Source: Pelagibacteraceae bacterium AG-464-B04 (lineage in GTDB: Bacteria; Pseudomonadota; Alphaproteobacteria; Pelagibacterales; Pelagibacteraceae). From it: a stretch of 64,000 bases of DNA. Positions 48,345 through 57,998 of the stretch are shown piece after piece (positions within the stretch are counted from its first letter, which is position 1; each line of letters opens with the position of its first letter). The notes under the pieces are model-generated. The model was not told the DNA's origin. It saw nothing but the letters and a program-made list of their open reading frames with translations, and did not search any database. The stretch spans positions 1-64,000 of the forward strand of contig QCRZ01000003.1 in NCBI GenBank assembly GCA_003209225.1. Direction: 5' to 3'. The position numbers and the translations under genes are program-made.

Positions 48345-49320
48345 TTACAGCCTCCGATTTAACTCTGATTCTTGGATCAATAAAATAATATAAAATATCA
48401 ACTATGAAATTTATCATTACAAAAACAAAAGCTATAAAAACTAAATAAGCAGACATGATAGGTATATCTACAAACTTAACTGCTTGAATAAAAAGAAATC
48501 CCATTCCTGGCCATTGAAAAACCGTTTCTGTAATTATTGAAAAGGCTATTAGTGTTCCGATATTTATTCCTGCAATTGTGATTACAGGAATTAAACCATT
48601 TTTTAGTGCATGTTTATAATGAATACTTTTTTCGTTTATTCCTCTTGCTCTTGCAAACTTAATATAATCAGTTTGCAGTATTTCCATCATCTCGGCTCGA
48701 ACAAGTCTTATAATGTATGTCATTTGGAAAAGACTAAGAGTTACAGATGGGAGAATTATAGCTTTTAAACCTGATGTTGTTAAAAAACCTGTAGACCAAA
48801 AACCAAGATCAACTACTTCTCCCCTGCCAAATGAAGGCAGTACTCCTAAAATCACTGCAAACAAATATATAAATAGTATGCCTATAACAAATGTAGGGAG
48901 CGATACTCCAAGTAATGAAACAGCTAATATAGTGTCAGTTAAAAAACCTTTTCGGTTAATACCTGTATAAACTCCCAATAAGGTTCCTGAAACTAGTGCA
49001 ATTAACGCTGAAATTATAACTAGCTCAAGGGTAGCTGGTAATCTTTCTGAAATTAGTTCAGAAACTGGTCTTCTTAATTGATAAGATATTCCAAACTCTC
49101 CTTGTGAAGCATTAACTACAAACCTTGAAAATTGAACATATACAGGATCGTTTAATCCTAAGTTTTCACGTAGCTCTGTTCTTTCCTCATCTGAAGTTTC
49201 TTCCCCAACCATATTATTGATTGGGTCTCCCACAAAAGTAAAAAGAGAGAATGAAACAAAGGCTACGACAAGCATAACCAAGATTGATTGAAACAATCGT
49301 TTTAAAAAATATTTAGTCAA
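48337..49320 (-). CDS. Dipeptide/oligopeptide ABC transporter permease (DppB-like)
   Basis: 327 aa; 'YFLKRLFQSILVMLVV', 'ARARGINEKSIHYKHALKNGLIPVITI'. Confidence 0.92.
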   Translation of the reverse strand: MTKYFLKRLFQSILVMLVVAFVSFSLFTFVGDPINNMVGEETSDEERTELRENLGLNDPVYVQFSRFVVNASQGEFGISYQLRRPVSELISERLPATLELVIISALIALVSGTLLGVYTGINRKGFLTDTILAVSLLGVSLPTFVIGILFIYLFAVILGVLPSFGRGEVVDLGFWSTGFLTTSGLKAIILPSVTLSLFQMTYIIRLVRAEMMEILQTDYIKFARARGINEKSIHYKHALKNGLIPVITIAGINIGTLIAFSIITETVFQWPGMGFLFIQAVKFVDIPIMSAYLVFIAFVFVMINFIVDILYYFIDPRIRVKSEAVSG

Positions 49321-49337
49321 TTTTTGAAAGCTTTATC

Positions 49338-49372
49338 TTATAAGCCCTTTTTAAAATAAAAAGGGCTTATAA
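49338..49372 (-). promoter_or_regulatory. Long intercistronic hairpin between substrate-binding protein and permease genes
   Basis: TTATAAGCCCTTTTTaaaatAAAAAGGGCTTATAA perfect inverted repeat; no obvious U-tract on the transcribed strand. Confidence 0.75.
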
Positions 49373-49381
49373 ATTAATGTA

Positions 49382-50944
49382 TTATCTTTTTTTCGAAAAA
49401 CGGAACAAAGGTTCGTTATTTGGTCTTATAGGAACATCAACACTTCTTTTTGATGCCCAAGAGATTACTTGGTGATGTAAAGGTAGATATGCAATATCAT
49501 CTTTTACAATTTTCCAAGCTTTTGCTATTGCAGCATTTCTCTTTTCTAGATCAACTTCACCTTCCATTACCCTAATAGCTGCATCAACTTCAGCATTGCT
49601 AAAGTTAACTTTATTCCAGCTTGCTTCACTTTCATATAGATAATGAAAAACATAGTGACTGTCTAAAGTGGGTACACCCCAACCTAACATGTAAAAATCA
49701 CCTTGATCGTCTTTAAGTTCTTTGAAATGTTTGCTTTTAGTTTGAGAATTTAAAGAGACATTAACTCCTATTTTTCCTAGCATTCCTACTACAGCTGTGC
49801 AAATTGCTTCATCATTTACATATCTGTCATTTGGACATCTTAATTCAATATCAAAACCATCTGGATAACCAGCGCCTGCTAGAAGTTTTTTTGCAGCAGC
49901 TACATCATAAGATAATCTTTTATCAAGTTCCTTTGTGTAACCTGTTACGCCAGGAAATGTAATTATTCCAGCTGGTGAACTTAAACCTCTCATTACTTTT
50001 TCTTTTATAGCTTCAATATCAATGGCTTGATAAAACGCCTGTCTAACCTCTTTCTTTTTAAAAGGATTATCGCCTGTGTTGCCAGATCTAAGTTTATCTG
50101 CGGCTTGGTCCATGCCTAAAAAGATAGTACGCATTTGTTCTATGCTCGAAACTTTATGAGTACCAGAACTCCTGATACGTTCTAAGTCTTGTACCGGAGC
50201 ATCCGTTACTATATCTAATTCACCCGATAATAATGCAGCAACTCTTGTTGCGGCGTTAGCAATTGGAAGAAGATGTATTTCATCAAGGTTGTGTTTAACT
50301 TCACCCCACCATTTTCTATTTTTTTTAAAAACAGTTTTAGTATTTGGTTCTCTTAATGTGATTTTGAATGGACCCGTTCCCATTGCATTTGTTGCAGAAA
50401 ATGTTTCTTGTCCTGCGTCCCAGTTTTGTGGAACAATAGCAAAATTTTCATTTGCCCATTTTTTAGACATAACAAATATATTTGATAGTTGGTTCAAAAG
50501 AATTGGGTTTGGCTCTTTTGTTTGAATTTCAACTGTATAATCATCAAGTGCTTTAACTGATGTAATGGTGCTAATATATTCTTTAAAATCAGACGTTGGT
50601 TGTTGAGCTCTTAATAAACTAAACACAACATCTTCTGATGTCATTTTATCTCCGTTATGAAAAATTACATCTTTTCTAAGATTAAAAACCCAAGTTGTTG
50701 GATTTGTAGCTTTCCAAGTCGTAGCCAATTGAGGTCCAATTGACATATCAAGTCCTCTTGTCACAAGTGCTTCGTATACTTGTCTTGATACCATTGTAGT
50801 TGGCCCTTCGTTTTGAGCATGCGGATCTAGCGTAAGACTATCGCCCTGCATAGACCATTTGATTGTATTTGCTGCCCAAGATAAAGTGGACCAAAAAACA
50901 AATAGCGAAACCAAGACTATTTTGTATAAATTTTTTACTTTCAT
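49382..50944 (-). CDS. Dipeptide/oligopeptide ABC transporter substrate-binding protein
   Basis: SBP_bac_5 'LTLDPHAQNEGPTTMVSRQVYEALV', 'WVFNLRKDVIFHNGDKMTSEDVVFSL'; start placed at MKVKNLYK after GGAGGGG. Confidence 0.92.
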   Translation of the reverse strand: MKVKNLYKIVLVSLFVFWSTLSWAANTIKWSMQGDSLTLDPHAQNEGPTTMVSRQVYEALVTRGLDMSIGPQLATTWKATNPTTWVFNLRKDVIFHNGDKMTSEDVVFSLLRAQQPTSDFKEYISTITSVKALDDYTVEIQTKEPNPILLNQLSNIFVMSKKWANENFAIVPQNWDAGQETFSATNAMGTGPFKITLREPNTKTVFKKNRKWWGEVKHNLDEIHLLPIANAATRVAALLSGELDIVTDAPVQDLERIRSSGTHKVSSIEQMRTIFLGMDQAADKLRSGNTGDNPFKKKEVRQAFYQAIDIEAIKEKVMRGLSSPAGIITFPGVTGYTKELDKRLSYDVAAAKKLLAGAGYPDGFDIELRCPNDRYVNDEAICTAVVGMLGKIGVNVSLNSQTKSKHFKELKDDQGDFYMLGWGVPTLDSHYVFHYLYESEASWNKVNFSNAEVDAAIRVMEGEVDLEKRNAAIAKAWKIVKDDIAYLPLHHQVISWASKRSVDVPIRPNNEPLFRFSKKR

Positions 50945-51048
50945 TGTTCCCCTCCTAATTATTAAGTATAGGATGATTAAGATTGCTTTAACAAGCTTTT
51001 TTTTAATGCAAAATTCAAGCAATATATTAAAAGGAACAAATAAATTAG

Positions 51049-51960
51049 ATGTTATCGAACAAAAAAATTATCTGCCCCAATAACCTTCTGAATGTCGCAA
51101 AAAAAAAAGGAATTATAGATGCTGCAATCGTTAATGCAGGAGAAATTTTTCCTATGGAATCAGTTCATAAAGCAGTTCAAAATCAATTAATAAATCCTCT
51201 ATTTATAGGAAATGAAATTGAAATTAAAAAACACGCTGAAAAATTAAAATGGAATATATCTAAATTTAAAATTATTGATGAAAAAGAAGAAAATAATACC
51301 GCTCCAATAGCAGCAAAATTGGCAAGTGAAGGGAAAGTTAAAATAATAGTTAAGGGTCATATTCATACTGATATTTTAATGAAAGCTGTCTTAAAAAGAA
51401 GTTTAAATTTGATTGGAAAAAAAAGATTAAGTCACGTTTGGCATATGACTTTAGATAAAGATGATAGGCCATTTATAATTACTGATGGTGTAGTTAATGT
51501 CTTACCTAAACTAGAAGTCAAAATGCATATTCTTAAAAATGCAGTGGAATTTGCAAATAAAATTGGTATTGAAAAACCCAAGGTTTCTATATTGTCTGCT
51601 ACTGAAGAAGTTATTGAAAGTGTTCCAAGTTCTGTAGAGGCTGATTTAATTACAAAAAAAACTAAAGAAGAAAATATAAATGCTGAAGTTTTTGGACCAT
51701 TAGCCTTTGATAATTCTGTTTCAAAAAAATCAGCTGCAATTAAAAAAATTAAAAATAATGTTGCAGGAAATGCTGATATACTTTTAGTTCCAAATGTTGA
51801 GGCTGGAAATGCACTTGTCAAAATGATGATTTATTTCATGGGGGCTTGCGCCGCAGGTGTTGTTGTAGGAGGAAAAACCCCAATAGTAATAACAAGCAGA
51901 TCGGATGAAGCAGAGGCAAGATTAGCCTCTATTGCTGCGGCTGTTGTTTCCTTAGTTTAA
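51049..51960 (+). CDS. Phosphate acetyl/butyryltransferase family protein
   Basis: 303 aa; 'VKGHIHTDILMKAVL', 'LLVPNVEAGNALVKMMIYFMGACAAGVVVGGKTPIVITSRSD'. Confidence 0.88.
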   Translation: MLSNKKIICPNNLLNVAKKKGIIDAAIVNAGEIFPMESVHKAVQNQLINPLFIGNEIEIKKHAEKLKWNISKFKIIDEKEENNTAPIAAKLASEGKVKIIVKGHIHTDILMKAVLKRSLNLIGKKRLSHVWHMTLDKDDRPFIITDGVVNVLPKLEVKMHILKNAVEFANKIGIEKPKVSILSATEEVIESVPSSVEADLITKKTKEENINAEVFGPLAFDNSVSKKSAAIKKIKNNVAGNADILLVPNVEAGNALVKMMIYFMGACAAGVVVGGKTPIVITSRSDEAEARLASIAAAVVSLV

Positions 51961-52059
51961 TAAAAAATTACTACCTTGATATAGTTGTTTGTAATATAAT
52001 ATTTTTAATATGATTTGGTATATTGTTATTGGACTTTGGCTGGTTGGTGCTATAGCAGA

Positions 52060-52956
52060 TTAAATTTTTTTAGTTTCATTTATAATCTCTGCAATCACCT
52101 TTTCTTTGTTGTGCCCCATAAGGTGTACACCGTTGACACCTTTTATTTCGCGAAAAATATTAATAAGTTCAATGCATATCTTTTTACCTTCTTCTTTTGG
52201 ATCTTTAGATAATTCCAATCTTTTTATTATATTTTCAGGAATATCAACGCCATACAAATTATCATTCATCCATTTTGCGCTCTTTGCTGAAGAAAAAGGT
52301 CCTAATCCAATTATAAAATATGTTTTTTCTAATATTCCAAAATCACCTAAAATTTTCATATACTCCTTTAATACCAAAGCATCAAAAACATATTGTGTTT
52401 GAAAAAAATCAATTCCTGCTTTAATTTTTTTTAAAATTTTTTCTGGAATTGGTTTTCCTTGAGTTGGCACTTCTGCCCCACCTATAAATAAATTTGGTGG
52501 AGGTTCAATTATTCTTCCTGAAGGAAATTTTTTTTCTTTACGCATCATATTTGCTGTAATCACCAATTCTAAGCTACTAATGTCATTTACTGCTTTTGTT
52601 TCTGGTTGATCTCCTTTTTTTGGGTCATCACCTGTTAAACATAAAATATTATTAACTCCTAAAGCAGACGCTCCTACTAAATCACCTTGGAGGGCTAAAC
52701 GATTTCGATCTCGAACAGTTAATTGTAATATTGACTCAAAACCATTTTTTGCAAGAATAATTGCTGCTGTAAGAGAAGACATATGCACTTTAGCTCCCGG
52801 ACCATCAGTAACATTTATAGCATCAACAAAACCTTTTAATGGTTTTGTTTTTTCTAATAATTTATTCTGATCCGAGGCGTCAGGAGGGGTGGTTTCAGCA
52901 GTATAAACAAATGTCCCTTTTAACAATTTTTTATGTAATAAACTCTGAAATTCCAT
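52060..52956 (-). CDS. Methylenetetrahydrofolate reductase family protein (MetF-like)
   Basis: 298 aa; 'AETTPPDASD', 'LQLTVRDRNRLALQGDLVGASALGVNNILCLTGDDP', 'GIDFFQTQYVFD'. Confidence 0.88.
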   Translation of the reverse strand: MEFQSLLHKKLLKGTFVYTAETTPPDASDQNKLLEKTKPLKGFVDAINVTDGPGAKVHMSSLTAAIILAKNGFESILQLTVRDRNRLALQGDLVGASALGVNNILCLTGDDPKKGDQPETKAVNDISSLELVITANMMRKEKKFPSGRIIEPPPNLFIGGAEVPTQGKPIPEKILKKIKAGIDFFQTQYVFDALVLKEYMKILGDFGILEKTYFIIGLGPFSSAKSAKWMNDNLYGVDIPENIIKRLELSKDPKEEGKKICIELINIFREIKGVNGVHLMGHNKEKVIAEIINETKKI

Positions 52957-52958
52957 TT

Positions 52959-54590
52959 TTACTCGCTAGTTTTAAATTTAGTTTGTTGAATTGTCCATAC
53001 AGTAATAATTGGTATAAGCAATGTTAAAAGTGTAACTATTATCAACAATATTCCTAATTCTGAATAATCTGCTGAAGTTTGTACTGCGTTTGTAACTTTA
53101 TCTTTAACTTCTCGCGTGATTATAAAAATTTCATTTAAATATTTGGTTCCTAGCGCATTAGCTGAAAGTGCAAGATTGGTAAAAGAGGCAAAAATTGCAA
53201 AAAAAGTTGCTTTCAAATGGCTTGGGGCATTTTTTGCGATCCAAGCTAATAAGGGTATCATGGAGACTTGGCCTAAAGGAGATTCTAAAGCTGTATTAAC
53301 AATTGCAATAAATCTTGCATCTACTACCCCATTAGTTAATGAAGCTGTCCAATTATGAAAACCATAATACATTCCAACACTTGGTAAGAATAAAATTGAT
53401 CCAACGATTGAAAGAATCACTATTATTTTTGCAATAGAATTATTTGCCATGAAAGGTCTAAAAATGACAATGCCTACTAAAGTTAATGCGGATGCGATAA
53501 GTGATAGTAATGAAAAGAACTGCTGATCAAAACCAAGAACATCAATATCAAACCAATTTAAACCTGGTCCAGGGCCTGGCATTGCCCGAAAAACAAAGAT
53601 AATGATAGCGGTTCCAACAACAACAAAACGAGATGATTCAGGTAGTTCAGTAATTAATTTTTTCATTAAAAACAAAATAATTAGCATTGAACCTATAAAT
53701 ACAATTTCCTGAGCAAACGGAACTTTTAGGATGCCAACTCCAAGCGTAAAAATGACAAAAACCAAACTACCTCCAAGAATCCACCAGTTAGGTTCAGTGC
53801 TTACTACGAACTCTGCCATAAGTTTTTTTAATTCTTCATCACTTACCCCTGATTTTATTAATTTTTTCAGGCGTAATCTTTTGAGATACATTGCAAGAAA
53901 AACTCCCGAAACCGAAACAATTGGAATGATTAAAGCGTAAAGATAAATTCTGCCATATATTTCAATTTTTTCGGCTTCACTTAAAACGCTAACGCCAGCA
54001 AACATAACGACATTAACCAGCGCCACTAACAAAAAACCACCGATAATAGCAAAACGACCAAGAGTTTGCATCGTTGTATGCATAATTTTTATTTGCTGAG
54101 CAGAATATTGAATCCCCTGATCATCTGTGCTTGGTATTGCTTCGACCGTCATAGCATCAGCTACAACGTCCTGCGTAACATAACCAACTGGAGCAAGCAA
54201 TGCACTAATGATAAACCATGTTTCAACTTTTAGAATGGATGCCATAGTCTCTGTATGGATAATTAGGCCATACATTATAATTATGCTCAACGCGATAAGT
54301 CCAGCTCCAACAAAAACGAGGTAATTTTTTCTCGACCAAATTAAATCAACAAGATGTCCTAAAGGCATTTTTAATGCCCACGGAATTCCTGCCCAAAATC
54401 CTAAACCCGCTAAAAAAGCCGCTGACAAATTAAGATAATCTTTTATAAAAAAAATACCAACGATTCCAGTTAAACCTGCTATTCCAGCGGCAACATAAAT
54501 CATTAAAGGAGGTAAATAAGACCATCTAAATTGACGACCCAAATCTATGAGGGTACTGTCAATAAATTTATAAATTTTTTGTAAAATCAT
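52959..54590 (-). CDS. MFS-type transporter, possibly folate/biopterin (BT1)-like
   Basis: 543 aa, ~12 TM; 'FFIKDYLNLSAAFLAGLGFWAGIPWALKMPLGHLVDLIW'; 3 bp from the MetF-like gene. Confidence 0.65.
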   Translation of the reverse strand: MILQKIYKFIDSTLIDLGRQFRWSYLPPLMIYVAAGIAGLTGIVGIFFIKDYLNLSAAFLAGLGFWAGIPWALKMPLGHLVDLIWSRKNYLVFVGAGLIALSIIIMYGLIIHTETMASILKVETWFIISALLAPVGYVTQDVVADAMTVEAIPSTDDQGIQYSAQQIKIMHTTMQTLGRFAIIGGFLLVALVNVVMFAGVSVLSEAEKIEIYGRIYLYALIIPIVSVSGVFLAMYLKRLRLKKLIKSGVSDEELKKLMAEFVVSTEPNWWILGGSLVFVIFTLGVGILKVPFAQEIVFIGSMLIILFLMKKLITELPESSRFVVVGTAIIIFVFRAMPGPGPGLNWFDIDVLGFDQQFFSLLSLIASALTLVGIVIFRPFMANNSIAKIIVILSIVGSILFLPSVGMYYGFHNWTASLTNGVVDARFIAIVNTALESPLGQVSMIPLLAWIAKNAPSHLKATFFAIFASFTNLALSANALGTKYLNEIFIITREVKDKVTNAVQTSADYSELGILLIIVTLLTLLIPIITVWTIQQTKFKTSE

Positions 54591-54657
54591 ATTTTATGAT
54601 AATTAAATCATTTTAAATTTATATTGAAATAAATGTTTTTTAAAGACAATGTGATTC

Positions 54658-55500
54658 ATGTCATTAAAAATTTTTTTAATTGTGATTTTAGCTGCATTCC
54701 TACACGCTATTTGGAATGCAATGGTAAAAAATGAGGATAATAAATATCTTGCAGTAACAGCTATAGTTTTAGGCCATATTCCAGCTTCAATATTAATTAT
54801 TTTACTAACTCCTACCCCATCAATTGAAAGTATTCCATTTATCATCGGAAGTGCTTTGCTGCATAATGGTTACCAATGGTACCTTCTATCCGCTTATAAG
54901 TTTGGGGATTTAACAAAAGTTTACCCTATAGCTCGGGGAACAGCGCCATTTTTAGTTGCTATTGTATCTGTAATTTTTTTTGGTATTGCTCTAAACAATT
55001 TTGAAATTTTAGGTATTTTTGCTATTTCGTTAGGAATTTTAAGTTTAAGTTTTTACGAAACAAAAAATTACAAAAATAATTCTGCTGTAACTTATGCGTT
55101 AATTACTGGTTTTTTTATTATGGGTTACACAATAACTGATGGTTATGGGTCAAGAACAAGTGGATCTTTTTTAAGTTACATGGGTTGGTCATTTATTTTA
55201 AATGCTATAATTTTCTCAATAATACTGAAAATCAAAAAAAAATCAGAAGTAATTAGTAAAACTTTTAAAAAAGGAAAAAAAATTTTTTTTATCGGAGGAA
55301 CACTTTCTTATATAGTTTATGGAATTATAGTTTGGGGTTTTACGCAAGCTCCGATCGCATTAGTTGCGGCTCTCAGAGAAACTAGTATTATTTTTGCTTT
55401 ATTAATTGGAATTTTATTCTTAAAAGAAAAACTTACTCTTTTAAAAGCAATGGCAACATCTATTATTTTTTTTGGTGTGATTTTGTTAAAATTTTATTAA
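54658..55500 (+). CDS. EamA/DMT-family transporter
   Basis: 280 aa; ~10 TM; 'AAFLHAIWNAMVKN', 'KVYPIARGTAPFLVAIVSVIFFG', 'ALRETSIIFALLIGILFLKEKLT'. Confidence 0.88.
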   Translation: MSLKIFLIVILAAFLHAIWNAMVKNEDNKYLAVTAIVLGHIPASILIILLTPTPSIESIPFIIGSALLHNGYQWYLLSAYKFGDLTKVYPIARGTAPFLVAIVSVIFFGIALNNFEILGIFAISLGILSLSFYETKNYKNNSAVTYALITGFFIMGYTITDGYGSRTSGSFLSYMGWSFILNAIIFSIILKIKKKSEVISKTFKKGKKIFFIGGTLSYIVYGIIVWGFTQAPIALVAALRETSIIFALLIGILFLKEKLTLLKAMATSIIFFGVILLKFY

Positions 55501-55591
55501 TTTGACCTATTTTTAATATAAGTTTAAATTATTTTAAAACTAAAAAACTTTTTATGGACAACTATAATTTGAAGGTTACAAAAGTGGTTTA

Positions 55592-56500
55592 TTGATTATG
55601 CAAATAGGATTTGATGTTGGTGCAACTAAAATAGAGAGCGTTGTTTTAGAAGAAACTGGTCAAGAAAGTTTTAGAGAAAGAACAAATTGTCCTAAAGATT
55701 ATAATTCTGTAATTAATAATATTGTTGAAATTACAAAAAAGTTAGAAAAAAAATTAAATAAATCTCTTCCTGTTGGAGTTTGTCATCCTGGAATTCATTC
55801 ACCACAAACTGGATTAATAAAAAATGCACCTAATTGTTACTGGATTGAAAAAAAACCTTTTCAAAAAGATTTAAGAGATGCTTTGGGTAAAGAAGTATTT
55901 TGTGAAAATGATGCAAATTGTTTTGCATTATCAGAGTCAATAGATGGTGCCGGAAAACATTATAAAATAGTGTATGGAATTATTTTAGGTTCAGGTGCAG
56001 GTGGAGGGTTGGTAATAGACAAAAAAATAGTTACTGGTCCCAATGGACTATCTGGAGAATGGGGGCATAATCAATTACCATATATGGCAGCAAAAAGAGA
56101 GAAACTTGATACAAATAGTTTAAGAGAGAGCGAAATTGAAAGTTTTATTTCTGGACATGGTTTGGCAAAAAAATTTAACAAAAAATATGGAAAAAATTTA
56201 AAATCTCATGAGATTTTTAATCTTTACCGGCAACACGATCTTGACGCTGAAAAGATGGTAGATGAATTTAAAATCAATCTTGCAATGTCATTATCTACAA
56301 TAATTAATATTCTTGATCCGGATGCTTTTATTTTTGGAGGAGGAGTTTCAAAAGAAATTGATTTTTTAAGCGAAATTGAAACAAGCATTAAAAAATTTGT
56401 TATTGGTAAAGAATATGAAGGTGTTTTCTTAAAACCAAAATATGGAGATGCAAGTGGTGTCCGGGGTGCTGCCAGATTAGGAAGAGAAGCAGTTTATTAA
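55592..56500 (+). CDS. ROK family sugar kinase (N-acetylglucosamine kinase/fructokinase-like)
   Basis: 302 aa; 'IGFDVGATKIESVV', 'CENDANCFALSES', 'GIILGSGAGGGLVIDKKIVTGPNGLSGEWGHN'. Confidence 0.92.
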   Translation: MIMQIGFDVGATKIESVVLEETGQESFRERTNCPKDYNSVINNIVEITKKLEKKLNKSLPVGVCHPGIHSPQTGLIKNAPNCYWIEKKPFQKDLRDALGKEVFCENDANCFALSESIDGAGKHYKIVYGIILGSGAGGGLVIDKKIVTGPNGLSGEWGHNQLPYMAAKREKLDTNSLRESEIESFISGHGLAKKFNKKYGKNLKSHEIFNLYRQHDLDAEKMVDEFKINLAMSLSTIINILDPDAFIFGGGVSKEIDFLSEIETSIKKFVIGKEYEGVFLKPKYGDASGVRGAARLGREAVY

Positions 56501-56687
56501 ATATTCTCCTAAAAAGTGAATTTAATAAATTTTATTAATCTTTTTTTTTAGAAATATATAAGCATATTAAGTCAAAAATAAAAAACAATTAAAGGTTGTA
56601 TATTAAACTATCGTTATGAATTTGTAGGTAATATTTATATATTTTATTTTTAATTTTAGTTAACTAACAATAAAAAAAGAGGGAAAT

Positions 56688-57944
56688 ATGAAAAAAATAT
56701 TAATTGCTCTAATTGTATTTGCGTTAGCTCCTAATTTTTCACTAGCTGGTCCAAAAATTGAGGTTTTGCACTGGTGGACATCAGGGGGTGAAGCGGCTGC
56801 ACTTAAAGTATTAAAAGACGACTTTGCTGCAAATGGTGGTGAGTGGTTGGACATGCCTGTAACAGGTGGTGGCGGTGACGCTGCAAACGTTACATTAAAA
56901 GCAAGAATAGTTGCTGGCGATCCTCCATCAGCTTCACAAATCAAAGGTCCTACGATTCAAGAATATGATCAAGAAGGTGTAGTAGCACCATATAACATTG
57001 ATTCAGTGGCACAAGCAGAGGGTTGGGATAATTTATTAGATCCTATGATAGCGGCAGTGCACAAATGCCAAAATAATAGCGGTCCTTATTGTGCTGCCCC
57101 AGTAAACATTCACAGAATAGATTGGCTATGGGCTAATAAATCTGTATTTGATTCTAATGGTCTTTCTATGCCTACAACTTGGGATGAGTTGAATGCTGCA
57201 GCTGATAAACTAAAAGCAGCGGGAATAATTCCGTTTGCTCATGGAGGTCAACCTTGGCAAGATGCGACGGTATTTGAAGCGGTGGCTTTAGGTGTAGGAG
57301 GAAACAATTATTACAAAAATTGTTATGTAAAATTGGATGAAAATTGTCTACGAAGCGAAACCACTATCAAAGTCTTTGATCAAATGAGAAAACTTGCTAA
57401 CTATACTGATGAAGGTAGCCCAGGTAGAGACTGGAACGTAGCTACAGGTATGGTTATTGAAGGCAAAGCTGGTTTTCAAATTATGGGAGATTGGGCTAAA
57501 GGAGAATTTACAGCTGCTAATAAAACGCCAGGTGTAGATTATTACTGTTCTTCAACTCCATCAAATAATGGATACTTGTACAATGTAGATAGTTTTATTT
57601 TTTATAAAACTACTGATCCTGAAAAAATAGAAGGTCAAAAATTATTGGCTAAGCTTATGATGGGTAAAAACTTCCAAAAAGTTTTCAACCTGTACAAAGG
57701 TTCAATCCCAGCTCGTTTGGATGTGCCAATGGATGAATTTGATCAATGTGCAAAAACATCTAATACTGACATTAAAACAGCCGGACAAAAAGGAGGCTTA
57801 GTTCCAAGCTTTGCTCACGGTATGGCTCAAGGCAATACAATGAAAGCTGCTCTTCAAGACGTTATTACAGAACACTTTAATTCTGATATGTCTTCAAAAG
57901 ACGCTGCTAATGCCTTAGCTGATTCTGTTTTACAAAATATGTAA
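56688..57944 (+). CDS. Sugar ABC transporter substrate-binding protein (SBP_bac_1)
   Basis: 418 aa; signal peptide; 'VLHWWTSGGEAAALKVLKDDFAANGGEW', 'PTTWDELNAAADKLKAAGIIPFAHGG'. Confidence 0.92.
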   Translation: MKKILIALIVFALAPNFSLAGPKIEVLHWWTSGGEAAALKVLKDDFAANGGEWLDMPVTGGGGDAANVTLKARIVAGDPPSASQIKGPTIQEYDQEGVVAPYNIDSVAQAEGWDNLLDPMIAAVHKCQNNSGPYCAAPVNIHRIDWLWANKSVFDSNGLSMPTTWDELNAAADKLKAAGIIPFAHGGQPWQDATVFEAVALGVGGNNYYKNCYVKLDENCLRSETTIKVFDQMRKLANYTDEGSPGRDWNVATGMVIEGKAGFQIMGDWAKGEFTAANKTPGVDYYCSSTPSNNGYLYNVDSFIFYKTTDPEKIEGQKLLAKLMMGKNFQKVFNLYKGSIPARLDVPMDEFDQCAKTSNTDIKTAGQKGGLVPSFAHGMAQGNTMKAALQDVITEHFNSDMSSKDAANALADSVLQNM

Positions 57945-57957
57945 CTAATTTTTTTAT

Positions 57958-57990
57958 AAAAAGGCCACTTAATTTAAGTGGCCTTTTTAT
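57958..57990 (+). terminator. Intercistronic hairpin with U-tract after sugar-binding-protein gene
   Basis: AAAAAGGCCACTTaatttAAGTGGCCTTTTTATT perfect stem then T-rich. Confidence 0.85.
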
Positions 57991-57998
57991 TATTTTTT

